Assembly (NCBI RefSeq): GCF_003001815.1 | Contig: NZ_PVMZ01000001.1 | Span: 682,001 to 746,000 of the forward strand | From: Actinoplanes italicus | GTDB taxonomy: Bacteria > Actinomycetota > Actinomycetes > Mycobacteriales > Micromonosporaceae | Direction of reading: 5' to 3' | Length of the DNA: 64,000 nucleotides | In this document: positions 9,109-17,207 of the stretch, in pieces | Layout of the letters: each line of letters starts with the position of its first letter | How positions within the stretch are numbered: position 1 is the stretch's first letter | Notes under the pieces: model-generated | Database searches by the model: none | Seen by the model: only the letters and a program-made list of their open reading frames with translations | What the model was told of the DNA's origin: nothing | Program-made: the position numbers and the translations under genes

Positions 9109-10103
9109 CCACGGACCAGTTGAAAGACCTCTTCGAAGAGCTGCGCGAGGAGGCGGTGCCGACGATCCGCCCGCCGGGCCCCGCGGCCGCCCGCCGGACC
9201 GTGCGACGACGCCGGACCACTACGGCCGTGCTCTCGGCGGCCGCCTCGGTCCTGGTCATCGCGGGCGGTGTGGCGGTACTTCATCGGCAGCCCGATCCTC
9301 CGCCGGTGATCTCCGCGTCTCCCCCTCCGGCCAGCGCCCCCGTGGCCACCGGCCCGGAGGGCCTCGCCAAGATCGCCCAGGGCAAGCTCACCGGCGAGAA
9401 CCCCGCGGTCGACGTCGCCCTGCCGGTCCAGGCCGGTTACCGCGAGGAACACGGCAACTTCCTGGGTGACCTGACCCTGCAGGCGGCCTGCGCCGGGCCT
9501 GGACGGTTCGAGCTGACCGTCGACGGCCAGACGACCCGGGCGACCGAGTGGCGGCTGGTGCGCAAGATGTGGGTGACGTGCTCGGCCGACCCCATCCCGG
9601 TGAGCACCACGTTCGCCATGACCGCGCCGTACGCGTACTACCGGTTCCGGCTGGCCAACGTCGCCACGAATGCGGTCGACAACGCTAAGTCCGGGTTCGC
9701 CTACCGGATCACGAGCAACACCGGCGTGCCGATCCGCGGCGACCTCACCTACCTAGAGATCTTCAACGCCGACCGCAGACTCGTCATCAGCGGACGTGAC
9801 GTGAAGAGTGCCTCGACCCAGCGGGTCCGGCGCTCGAAACCGCAGTTCAACATGTCGCCGCGGATGGCCACAGGCCAGTACAGCCTCGTGGCCAGGTGCG
9901 CCGGGACCGGCACCGCCCTCTTCGTGGTGCGCCAGGCCGGGAAGATCGTCAAGAACGTCGAGGTGCCCTGCGCGTGGCCGGGCGGTACGCAGATGGAGAC
10001 ACCGCTGGGGCTGCTCGACCGGACGGCGACGATCGCCATCGGTTACGAGTCGAGCACCCCGGCGGACGCTCTGGTGGCGTGGGCCCTCGTCAAGGACGGT
10101 TAG
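9105..10103 (+). CDS. Membrane-anchored partner of the ECF sigma factor, unknown family
   Basis: 332-aa protein with a short basic cytoplasmic N-terminus (about residues 1-40, ending RRTVRRRRTT), one membrane helix at about 41-59, a Pro-rich linker, and a large extracellular part with paired Cys residues that resembles two beta-rich repeats. The topology and translational coupling to the sigma gene suggest an anti-sigma or sensor role. No zinc-binding anti-sigma motif (HxxxCxxC) is present in the cytoplasmic segment, so this is inference from context only. Confidence 0.65.
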   Translation: MTTDQLKDLFEELREEAVPTIRPPGPAAARRTVRRRRTTTAVLSAAASVLVIAGGVAVLHRQPDPPPVISASPPPASAPVATGPEGLAKIAQGKLTGENPAVDVALPVQAGYREEHGNFLGDLTLQAACAGPGRFELTVDGQTTRATEWRLVRKMWVTCSADPIPVSTTFAMTAPYAYYRFRLANVATNAVDNAKSGFAYRITSNTGVPIRGDLTYLEIFNADRRLVISGRDVKSASTQRVRRSKPQFNMSPRMATGQYSLVARCAGTGTALFVVRQAGKIVKNVEVPCAWPGGTQMETPLGLLDRTATIAIGYESSTPADALVAWALVKDG

Positions 10104-10106
10104 CCC

Positions 10107-11396
10107 TCACAGGCCGGGGAGGCGGCCGTTGCGGAAGACGTCGACGAAGTCCTGGTGGTCCTCGCGGGCCTGGGCACCGTACTTGTGTGCGAACTCGACC
10201 AGGTGCTGGACGAACCCGGCCTCGTCCTTGTCGACGACCGCGACGATCGCCTCCTCGGTGGAGAAGTCGACCAGGTCGTGGCTGGACTCGTCATCGGCGA
10301 CCGAATGCATCCGGGCCACCGCACGGCCCAGGTCGGCGACCACCCCGGACAGCTCCTCCCGCTCGTTCACGTCGGACCAGTCGAGATCCTCGGCGTACGG
10401 CGACACCTCCGCCACCAGCTGCCCCACCCCGTTCAGCTCGGTGAATCCCAGCCACGGGTCGGCGTGCGCCTGGAGCGCCCGCTGCGACTCGGCGGTCCGG
10501 TGGCCCTGGTGCTTGAAGTAGCCGCGGACCCGCTCGTCGTCGATCCACCGCGCCACGGCCGGGACCTGCGCCTGCTTCATGTAGATGACGACGTCGTTCT
10601 CCAGGGCCTCGGTGTGGCCCTCGAGCAACAGGTTGTACGACGGCAGACCGGCCGAACCGATGCCGACGCCCTTGCGCAACTTGATGTCCTTGATGTGCAG
10701 CGAGATCGGCCGGGACGCCTGCGGCAGCGTGCCGAGGTAACGGTCGAACGCCTCGCGTACCTGCGCGTGGGTGTCGGCGTCGACGTCGTAGACACCGTCG
10801 CCGAGTGAGAACCGGCGCTCGTAGTCGTCGATCGTGGTCTGCTGGCTGAGCAGGTCGACCCGGGTGTTGAGCCGCGCCTCCTGCAGCACCCGGCGCAGTA
10901 CACCCGTGGCGTTCTCCAGGGTGATCGACCCGATCGCGTCGTCGCCGCCGTGTGCGATCGCCCGCAACTCGGTCAGATACGACTGCGCGAACTCGGTCAC
11001 CAGCGAGGTGATCACATCGTCGGACAACGCCTTCGAGTAGCCGATCAGCGCCACACTCGCCGAGAACCTTTTCAGATCCCAGCTGTACGGGCCGACGTAC
11101 GCCTCGTCGAAGTCGTTGACGTTGAAGACCAGATGCCCCGACGAGTTCATGTAGGTGCCGAAGTTCTCGGCATGCAGGTCACCGTGGATCCAGACCCGGC
11201 TGGTCCGCTCGTCTAGGAAGTCCTCGTCGCGGTAGTCGCCGCTCAGATCGGCGTAGAAGAGCGAGGCACTGCCCCGGTAGAAGGCGAACGGCGACGCCGC
11301 CATCTTCCGGAACTTGCGGCGGAACGCGGCCGGGTCGAGCGCCATCAGCTCGCCGAACTCGCGGGTCAGTACCTCGATGATGAAGTCAGCCCTCAT
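10107..11396 (-). CDS. DUF2252 family protein (kinase-like fold)
   Basis: About 429 aa. Contains the family's kinase-like motifs: [17 protein letters not shown] near the N-terminus, the catalytic-loop-like [10 protein letters not shown], and [19 protein letters not shown], which resembles the metal-binding DFG region. This is reminiscent of aminoglycoside phosphotransferases, but substrate and reaction are unknown. Start ATG 11396 is preferred because TACCGT (11404-11409, minus strand) lies 7 nt upstream; ATG 11423 would add nine residues. Convergent with the sigma operon, ending three bases from it, and divergent from hemC. Confidence 0.8.
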   Translation of the reverse strand: MRADFIIEVLTREFGELMALDPAAFRRKFRKMAASPFAFYRGSASLFYADLSGDYRDEDFLDERTSRVWIHGDLHAENFGTYMNSSGHLVFNVNDFDEAYVGPYSWDLKRFSASVALIGYSKALSDDVITSLVTEFAQSYLTELRAIAHGGDDAIGSITLENATGVLRRVLQEARLNTRVDLLSQQTTIDDYERRFSLGDGVYDVDADTHAQVREAFDRYLGTLPQASRPISLHIKDIKLRKGVGIGSAGLPSYNLLLEGHTEALENDVVIYMKQAQVPAVARWIDDERVRGYFKHQGHRTAESQRALQAHADPWLGFTELNGVGQLVAEVSPYAEDLDWSDVNEREELSGVVADLGRAVARMHSVADDESSHDLVDFSTEEAIVAVVDKDEAGFVQHLVEFAHKYGAQAREDHQDFVDVFRNGRLPGL

Positions 11397-11403
11397 GCCG
11401 GTC

Positions 11404-11438
11404 ACGGTACTCAGCCTGAGCATGTCTGCGGTTACCCT
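11404..11438. promoter_or_regulatory. Divergent -10 boxes for DUF2252 and hemC
   Basis: On the minus strand TACCGT (11404-11409) lies 7 nt before ATG 11396. On the plus strand TACCCT (11433-11438) lies 7 nt before hemC ATG 11446. Both spacings match leaderless transcription. The two starts are only 49 bp apart, so the promoters must overlap back to back. Confidence 0.45.
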
Positions 11439-11445
11439 TTCCGCT

Positions 11446-12366
11446 ATGTCGGCTTCACGCTTGCTGCGTATCGGCACCCGCTCCTCCCCCATGGCGTTGG
11501 CCCAGGTCGAACGGGTCCGCCGGATGCTCACCGAGCGCCGGCCAGAGGTGACCGTCGAGGTCGTGCCCCTGACCACCAGCGGAGACCGCTGGCAGGGCTC
11601 GCTGTCCGAGCTCGGCGGCAAGGGCGCGTTCACCAAGGAGGTGGACCAGGCGCTGCTCGACGGCCGGGCCGACCTGGCCGTGCACTGCGTCAAGGACGTG
11701 CCCGGCGACCGGCCGGCCCCGGCCGGGACCGTGTTCGCCGCCTACCTGACCCGCGACGACGTCCGCGACTGCCTGGTGGACCCGGCGGGGCGGCGGATCG
11801 AGGACCTGCCGGCCGGCACGAAGGTGGGCACGTCGGCCGTACGCCGGAAGGCCCAGCTCGCCCTGCACCATCCGCACCTGACCGCCGTGCCGATCCGTGG
11901 GAATGCCAACTCCCGCCTGGCCAAACTCGACGCCGGAGAGTACGACGTGCTGCTGCTCGCCGTCTCCGGCCTGCACCGGATCGGGATGCCGGAGCGGATC
12001 ACCCACCCGATCGGCGTGGACGCGTTCGTGCCGGCGGTCGGCTCCGGGACGCTGGTGCTGCAGTGCCGGCAGGACGACGAGCCGGCTCTCGAGGTCGCCG
12101 AAGCGCTCGCCGACCACCGCGCCGGACGGGAGACCGAGGCGGAGCGCACGATGCTGCACATCCTGCAGGGCAGCTGCCATTCGCCGATCGGCGGTTACGC
12201 GCGCACCGAACCCGACGGGCGGATCAGCCTGCGTGCCCGGGTGATCAGTCTGGACGGCAAGACGGTGCTGGACGCGCATGAGTGGGCGTCCGACCCCGTC
12301 GTCCTCGGCACCTCGGTGGCGGCGTCCCTGCTCCGCCAGGGTGCCCGGGAGATCCTTACGCCGTAG
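11446..12366 (+). CDS. hemC: Hydroxymethylbilane synthase (porphobilinogen deaminase)
   Basis: Condenses four porphobilinogen units to hydroxymethylbilane in heme/corrin synthesis. 306 aa. Family features are [13 protein letters not shown], catalytic Asp84 (VKDVP), Arg pair in [20 protein letters not shown] and dipyrromethane-attachment Cys244 in [11 protein letters not shown]. Several otherwise conserved positions differ (VHCVKD for VHSxKD, GNANSRL for GNVxTRL), so this is a divergent member. It stands alone with no hemA, hemB or hemD beside it and may be a second copy. Its stop codon lies at the edge of a 23-bp tandem array. Confidence 0.88.
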   Translation: MSASRLLRIGTRSSPMALAQVERVRRMLTERRPEVTVEVVPLTTSGDRWQGSLSELGGKGAFTKEVDQALLDGRADLAVHCVKDVPGDRPAPAGTVFAAYLTRDDVRDCLVDPAGRRIEDLPAGTKVGTSAVRRKAQLALHHPHLTAVPIRGNANSRLAKLDAGEYDVLLLAVSGLHRIGMPERITHPIGVDAFVPAVGSGTLVLQCRQDDEPALEVAEALADHRAGRETEAERTMLHILQGSCHSPIGGYARTEPDGRISLRARVISLDGKTVLDAHEWASDPVVLGTSVAASLLRQGAREILTP

Positions 12367-12466
12367 GCGGCTTGACGCTTACGGCGCAGGCGGCCTGACG
12401 CTTATGTCACGGGCGGCCTGACGCTTATGTCGCAGGCGGCCTGACGCTTATGTCGCAGGCGGCTTG
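12366..12466. repeat. 23-bp tandem array between hemC and nuoB
   Basis: Four full units and a partial fifth start at 12366, 12389, 12412, 12435 and 12458. Each reads roughly GGCGGCCTGACGCTTATGTC plus three variable bases. The fourth and fifth copies contain the last codons and stop of nuoB (minus strand), so the array looks like repeated duplication of the nuoB 3' end. It fills the whole gap between the convergent hemC and nuoB genes. Confidence 0.9.
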
Positions 12467-12975
12467 ACCAGTGGAGCGGTCAGTGTCAGCGGGTCGGGCC
12501 GGTTCACGCCGCCGAGGCCGGACTGCTCGGCGGCGATCTTCTCCTGCAGCCGCAGGATGCCGTGCAGCAGCGCCTCCGGGCGGGGAGGGCAGCCCGGCAC
12601 GTAGACGTCGACCGGGATGATTTGGTCGACGCCCTTGGTGACCGAATATGAATCCCAGTAGGGGCCGCCGCAGTTCGAGCAGGAGCCGAACGAGATCACA
12701 TACTTCGGTTCGGGCATCTGGTCGTACAGCCGTTTGATCGCCGGAGCCATCTTGTCGGTGACCGTGCCGGAGACGACCATGAGGTCGGCCTGGCGTGGCC
12801 CGTGCGCGAACGGGATGACCCCGAGACGCATGAAGTCGTGACGGGCCATGCTGGACGCGATGAACTCGATGGCACAGCACGCCAGTCCGAAGTTGAACAC
12901 CCAGAGGGAATAGCGGCGCCCCCAGTTCAGCACGAACCGGATGGGTTCCCCGAGCACACCTGGCAGACTGGCCAT
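12448..12975 (-). CDS. nuoB: NADH-quinone oxidoreductase subunit B
   Basis: Complex I subunit holding cluster N2, the last iron-sulfur centre before quinone. 175 aa with all four ligands visible: tandem Cys in GLACCAIE, Cys in [10 protein letters not shown] and Cys in [10 protein letters not shown]. It is separated from the nuo operon at 159-8519 by about 4 kb and sits four nt behind a fic gene on the same strand, implying co-transcription. The C-terminal tail after about residue 150 is short and Pro-rich, ending in the tandem array. Confidence 0.93.
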   Translation of the reverse strand: MASLPGVLGEPIRFVLNWGRRYSLWVFNFGLACCAIEFIASSMARHDFMRLGVIPFAHGPRQADLMVVSGTVTDKMAPAIKRLYDQMPEPKYVISFGSCSNCGGPYWDSYSVTKGVDQIIPVDVYVPGCPPRPEALLHGILRLQEKIAAEQSGLGGVNRPDPLTLTAPLVKPPAT

Positions 12976-12979
12976 CCGG

Positions 12980-14137
12980 TCAACCTAACGCATCCGGGTA
13001 CGGCTCGGTCAGAGTCACCGGCTTGCGGGCCACCTCCAGGATCCGCTCCGGGAAGTTCGGCCCCTCGATGTAGTAGCGGGCCCGAGTCCGGCCGACCGAC
13101 TCCAGAAGCCCGGCAGCGACTAGGTCGCGCAGGTCTCGTTGGGCCTGCTGCAGGCTCAAGCCCTCGGCCTGCTCATAGCGGACCCTTCGCACCCGCTCAT
13201 GCACCGCCACGTCATGAAGGGCGGAGACCATCCGTTCATCCAGCCCTTTGGCGGCCACGAACGAGAGGAGTAACTCCCACACCTCGGCTGATCGCGTCGC
13301 CTCGGCCTGCACCGCCTGTGCCTGCTGGTGATAGGCGGTCAGATTGAACCGGATCCAGCTCGATACGTCCTGATCCGGCCGGTAGGTGGGACCGCGGCGC
13401 TTGAGCTCCTGGTAGTAACTCCAGGTATTCAATGACCGGCCGAGCCATGCCTCGATCGACGAGAATTCGGGAGCAAGCACACCTTCCCGGGCGATCATCA
13501 GGGTCTGCAGTGACCGCGACATGCGGCCGTTGCCGTCTGGCCACGGGTGGATGGACACCAGGTGCAGGTGCGCCATCGCAGCACGGATCAACGGGTGGTC
13601 CGTGTAGTCGGCATTCAGCCAATCCACCAGGTCGTCCATCAGCGCCGGGAGCTCAGTGGCCTCAGGAGCTGTGTAAGCGACGATCCTCTGACTCCCGGCA
13701 TCGGTGACGTAGACCGGGCCACGTCGCCATTGGCCGGCGACCTTGTTCCGGGTGTGTCGATGACCCTGGAGCATCCAGTGCAGTGCGTTGAGCAGGCCCT
13801 TGCTGTATTCGAAATCGGGGGCGTCGTGCAACGTCTGCACGTAGGTCATCATCCGCTGATAGGCGAGGGTCTCCTCCCGGTTCTCGTCGGAGACGTCGAC
13901 GTCCTTCTCCCCCGCCATCAGGTCCTGGACGTCAACGGTGGACACGCGGAACCCCTCGATGGAGTTCGAGGCGGCCACCGCGTCCGCGGTCAGGAACTTC
14001 CGAAGGCCGAGGACCCACTTCGCCGGGTTGGCCTGCACCTGATGACGGAGGGCCTCACGCATCTCATCGACGCGGCCGAGGACCTCGTAGTCGACGGCGG
14101 TCGGTTCGGGGGTCGGATACAGCATAGGAACAATCAT
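12980..14137 (-). CDS. Fic-domain protein with N-terminal inhibitory motif and winged helix
   Basis: Fic enzymes usually transfer AMP from ATP to a protein hydroxyl. The catalytic motif is complete (HPWPDGNGR, residues about 197-205). An inhibitory motif of the (S/T)xxxE(G/N) type lies N-terminal (SNSIEG, about 57-62), placing it in the self-inhibited class II. The last third looks like a winged helix ([20 protein letters not shown], then [13 protein letters not shown]), typical of Fic/DUF4172-type regulators. 385 aa from ATG 14137; TTG 14146 after AAGGA and ATG 14125 are alternatives. Coupled to nuoB downstream. Confidence 0.88.
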   Translation of the reverse strand: MIVPMLYPTPEPTAVDYEVLGRVDEMREALRHQVQANPAKWVLGLRKFLTADAVAASNSIEGFRVSTVDVQDLMAGEKDVDVSDENREETLAYQRMMTYVQTLHDAPDFEYSKGLLNALHWMLQGHRHTRNKVAGQWRRGPVYVTDAGSQRIVAYTAPEATELPALMDDLVDWLNADYTDHPLIRAAMAHLHLVSIHPWPDGNGRMSRSLQTLMIAREGVLAPEFSSIEAWLGRSLNTWSYYQELKRRGPTYRPDQDVSSWIRFNLTAYHQQAQAVQAEATRSAEVWELLLSFVAAKGLDERMVSALHDVAVHERVRRVRYEQAEGLSLQQAQRDLRDLVAAGLLESVGRTRARYYIEGPNFPERILEVARKPVTLTEPYPDALG

Positions 14138-14161
14138 ATGACGCAATCATTCCTTCACAAC

Positions 14162-14196
14162 GTCATCTGATTGCAGAGTCATCTGATCGCAGAGCG
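14162..14196. repeat. Short direct repeat upstream of fic
   Basis: Two adjacent near-identical 16-bp units, TCATCTGATTGCAGAG and TCATCTGATCGCAGAG, lie 25-60 bp before the fic start. The position fits a binding site for a regulator, possibly the Fic protein's own winged helix; this is inference. Confidence 0.4.
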
Positions 14197-14226
14197 TTCC
14201 AGGCACCGCCGGCGCGGGCACGGGTG

Positions 14227-15753
14227 TCACGCGAAGGGCGCGGCCGGCCGCTGGAGGAAGCTCAGGAAGCCGGCCAGGAGGGCCTCGCGCAGGGCCGGTG
14301 GGGCGGCGTTCAGGATCGAGTTGACGGTGGCCATCTGAGTGAAGTCGCCACCGGCCAAGCCCAGACCCTCGGCCAGGGAGGCGATCAGCTCCGGGGTGAT
14401 CATCTCGGGCGTCAGGGGTGGCAGCGGGGGTACCTCGACCGGCCCTCGGGCCTTCGCCGCCGCGACCGCGTCGGCCAGGTCGGCGGCGAAGTCGGGGGCG
14501 GTCGCGTGAACGGCGGCGGTCACCGTGAGGTGGATGGTGGGTGGCATGTCACCGAACGCCATCTGCGGCTGGGTGTGCCAGCCGCGGGCGGCCAGCTCGT
14601 CGGCCAGGACGAAGAGGTCGGCGCCAGTGTCGGCACCGCCAGTGTCGGCACCGTCAGCGTCGGCACCGTCAGCGTCGGCACCGCCAGCGTCGGCGCCGTC
14701 GTCGGTGTCGGTGTCGGTGTCGGCGGTGTCGGAGGCCAGGCAGACCACGCTCGTGCCGGCAGGGGCGTAGAGCCGCACCCCGTCGGTCGCCTCGACCGCG
14801 GCGGCCAGCACCGCGACCGACTCGCGGGTCTTGCGGGCCAGCTCGAGGTAGCCGGTGTCGCCGATGGAACGCAACGTGGCGTAGGCGGCGGCGATCGGGC
14901 CGCCCGAGCGGGTCGACGAGATCACCGGGTTGATCATGGTGTAGCCGGGCCAGCCGGCGTAGGCGAAATACTGCGGGCGGCGCAGTTCCTCGGAGGCGTG
15001 CAGCAGGATCGAGACGCCCTTCGGCGCATACGCGTATTTGTGCAGGTCGACCGAGATGCTGGTGACGCCGGGCACGGAGAGGTCGAAGCCGGGCAGGTCG
15101 GCGCCGAGGCGTCGCAGGTAGGGCAGGATCCAGCCGCCGAAGCAGGCGTCGACGTGGAACCGGATGCCGTGCTCGGCGGCGATCACGGCGATCTCGGGGA
15201 TCGGGTCGACGACACCGTGCGCATAACTCGGGGCGGACGCCGCGATCAGCACGGTGTCCGGCGTGATCGCCGCGGCCATCGCCTCCGCATCGGCCGTCAG
15301 ACCGTGGACGGGCACGGTGTCCAGCTCGACCCGCAGGTAGTGCGCCGCTTTCGCGAACGCCGCGTGCGCGGTGGCCGGCACGACCAGCCGTGGCGAGCGG
15401 ATCGCCGGATGGGCGTCACGGGCCGCCTTGACGGCCAGGATCAGGGACTCGGTGCCGCCGCTGGTGACGCTGCCGACCGTCTCCGGACCGCCGCCGAGCA
15501 GTTTGGCGGCCGCGCCGACCAGAGCGTTCTCCATCGCCAGCAGGGACGGGAAGGCCGTCGGGTCGAGGCCGTTGACGTGGGCGGAGAGCGCGTGGGCGGC
15601 GCGAGCCAGGTCGTCGAGACCGTCGAGGGCGGGGTCGTAGACGTAGGCGAAAAGGCGCCCACCGTGGGTCGGCAGGTCACCCGCCCGCAGCTCACGCAGC
15701 TCGGCGAGGATCTGCTCGCCCGGGACGCCTTTCTCCGGCAGCGCATCGATCAT
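14227..15753 (-). CDS. PLP-dependent decarboxylase, sphingosine-1-phosphate-lyase type
   Basis: Group II PLP decarboxylase/aldolase superfamily, 508 aa. PLP features are SVTSGGTESLILAVKAARD, HVDACFGGW and the Schiff-base Lys239 in DLHKYAYAPKG. The HKYxxxPKG form resembles sphingosine-1-phosphate lyase and related actinobacterial enzymes more than glutamate decarboxylase, but the substrate is not evident. An acidic Asp/Ala/Gly low-complexity insert occupies residues about 341-379. TAGCGT lies 7 nt before the ATG, inside the 3' end of the MFS gene, so it may have its own promoter despite lying 10 nt behind that gene. Confidence 0.82.
   Translation of the reverse strand: MIDALPEKGVPGEQILAELRELRAGDLPTHGGRLFAYVYDPALDGLDDLARAAHALSAHVNGLDPTAFPSLLAMENALVGAAAKLLGGGPETVGSVTSGGTESLILAVKAARDAHPAIRSPRLVVPATAHAAFAKAAHYLRVELDTVPVHGLTADAEAMAAAITPDTVLIAASAPSYAHGVVDPIPEIAVIAAEHGIRFHVDACFGGWILPYLRRLGADLPGFDLSVPGVTSISVDLHKYAYAPKGVSILLHASEELRRPQYFAYAGWPGYTMINPVISSTRSGGPIAAAYATLRSIGDTGYLELARKTRESVAVLAAAVEATDGVRLYAPAGTSVVCLASDTADTDTDTDDGADAGGADADGADADGADTGGADTGADLFVLADELAARGWHTQPQMAFGDMPPTIHLTVTAAVHATAPDFAADLADAVAAAKARGPVEVPPLPPLTPEMITPELIASLAEGLGLAGGDFTQMATVNSILNAAPPALREALLAGFLSFLQRPAAPFA
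14617..14733 (-). repeat. Coding minisatellite in the PLP decarboxylase
   Basis: Imperfect 15-bp units (GTCGGCACCGTCAGC-like on the plus strand) followed by a run of GTCGGT hexamers. In frame they encode an acidic Asp/Ala/Gly/Thr stretch at residues about 341-379. Units are multiples of three, so copy-number change would keep the frame. Confidence 0.85.
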
Positions 15754-15763
15754 GCGGGGGACG

Positions 15764-17158
15764 CTACCCCTTCTCCGGGGCCGGGTTCCCGGTTGTCCAC
15801 AGCGGCGAGTTATCCACAGGGCCACCGGCGGCGGGCGGCCGGTCGTCGTAACGTCGCAGCGCCAGCACGGCCGCTCCGACCAGCAGAGCCGGGACGACCG
15901 TGAAACCGAGCAACACCCCGAGTCGTGCGGTGTCACTCTGCACGGCCGACTCGCCGGTGGCCGACGAGACATAGCCGAAGACCTGGAGGAGCAATGCGTA
16001 GATACCGGGGCCGAGTGCCAGGCCGAGGGTCTCCCCCGCGGTCCACAGGCCGGTGAAGACGCCGGCCTGGCGGCGGCCGGTGCGTTCGGTGTCGTGTGCG
16101 ATGCAGTCCGGCAGCATCGCCATGGCGAACACCTGCTGACCGGCGTAACCGGCACCGACCAGGGCGACGATCAGGTACACCGCCACCGCCGGCAACACCG
16201 GGGCGGTGAGCAGTGCCAGGGCGCCGGCCGTGAACAGCAGCGAGGCGGCGATCAGGGAGAAGAGCTTTCCCTGGCGCCGGCCGACGGCCGTCCACAGCGG
16301 CATCACCAGCAGGGCCGGGCCGACGAACGCGGCGAACAGGAAGGTCGCGCCGGACTTCTGGACCAGGACGTGGTCGGCGAAGTATTTGACGCCGGCCAGC
16401 ATGGTGCCGATGCCGGCGGCCTGCACGACCCAGCAGATGAGCAGGGCCTTGAACGGCGCGTTGCCGCCGGCCACGCGCAGTTGCGCTCGGAGGGACGGCT
16501 CGGATTCACCGGCAACACGGGAGTGTGCTTTGCGCGTACCGAAGAAGGTGGCGAGGGTGCCCACGACGATGAGTGCGCCGACGAAGGCGCCGGACCACCG
16601 GTGTCCTTCGCGACCACCGCCGGTGAGCTCGACGACCAGCGGCGCCAGGGCACCGGAGACCAGGATGGCCAGGGCGAGGACGGCGACCCGCCAGGTCATC
16701 AGCCGTGTGCGTTCGGCGTAGCCGTCGGTGAGTTCGGCGGGCATCGCGACGTAGGGCACCTGGAAGAACGCGAACGCGGTGGCGGCGGCGAGGAAGGCGA
16801 CCGCTACGTACGCACCGGAGGCCGCACCGCTCGGGAAGGGGGCCGCGAAGATCGCCGCGAAGAGCACGCCGAGGAACAGCCCGGCGACCAACAGGAACGG
16901 CCGTCGTGAACCGCGGCGGTCGGAGATCCGGCCGGCCACCGGATTGACCAGAACGTCCCATGCCTTCGGTAGGAGAACTAGCAAACCGGCCACTCCGGCG
17001 GCTACACCCAGCGTGTCGGTCAGATAAGGCAGAAGCAGCAAACCGGGCACCGTGCCGAAAGCTCCGGTGACCAACGAGCCAAGCGCATATCCAGCCAAAA
17101 CGCCGCGCGGGAGAACACTCGTCGGGGTTACCACGGGAAGGGGACCACTGGTCGTCAT
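15764..17158 (-). CDS. MFS transporter, GPH (glycoside-pentoside-hexuronide) type
   Basis: 464-aa polytopic protein with about 12 helices. The GPH/MFS_2 pattern is visible: PKAWDVLVNPVAGRISDRRGSRRPF after helix 2, FFQVPYVAMPAELTDGYAERTRL in the first half, and LPDCIAHDTERTGRRQAGVF in the second half. These families use cation symport for sugars or other organic solutes; the substrate here is unknown. Start ATG 17158 has TACGAT (minus strand) 8 nt upstream. Two DnaA-box-like sequences lie in its last codons (15793-15818). Confidence 0.8.
   Translation of the reverse strand: MTTSGPLPVVTPTSVLPRGVLAGYALGSLVTGAFGTVPGLLLLPYLTDTLGVAAGVAGLLVLLPKAWDVLVNPVAGRISDRRGSRRPFLLVAGLFLGVLFAAIFAAPFPSGAASGAYVAVAFLAAATAFAFFQVPYVAMPAELTDGYAERTRLMTWRVAVLALAILVSGALAPLVVELTGGGREGHRWSGAFVGALIVVGTLATFFGTRKAHSRVAGESEPSLRAQLRVAGGNAPFKALLICWVVQAAGIGTMLAGVKYFADHVLVQKSGATFLFAAFVGPALLVMPLWTAVGRRQGKLFSLIAASLLFTAGALALLTAPVLPAVAVYLIVALVGAGYAGQQVFAMAMLPDCIAHDTERTGRRQAGVFTGLWTAGETLGLALGPGIYALLLQVFGYVSSATGESAVQSDTARLGVLLGFTVVPALLVGAAVLALRRYDDRPPAAGGPVDNSPLWTTGNPAPEKG
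15793..15818 (+). promoter_or_regulatory. DnaA-box pair inside the MFS gene 3' end
   Basis: TTGTCCACA (15793-15801) and TTATCCACA (15810-15818), both perfect matches to common bacterial DnaA boxes, start-to-start distance 17 bp. The same arrangement occurs upstream of recQ at 42973-42998. Function unproven. Confidence 0.5.
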
Positions 17159-17194
17159 CGACGCGCATCGTAACCATGATCGGGCTGCTCCGCC

Positions 17195-17200
17195 TACGCT
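17195..17200 (+). promoter_or_regulatory. -10 box of the gamma-glutamyltransferase-like gene
   Basis: TACGCT followed by exactly 7 nt and the ATG at 17208, indicating a leaderless mRNA. On the other strand TACGAT (17167-17172) serves the divergent MFS gene in the same way. Confidence 0.45.
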
Positions 17201-17207
17201 CGGCCGC

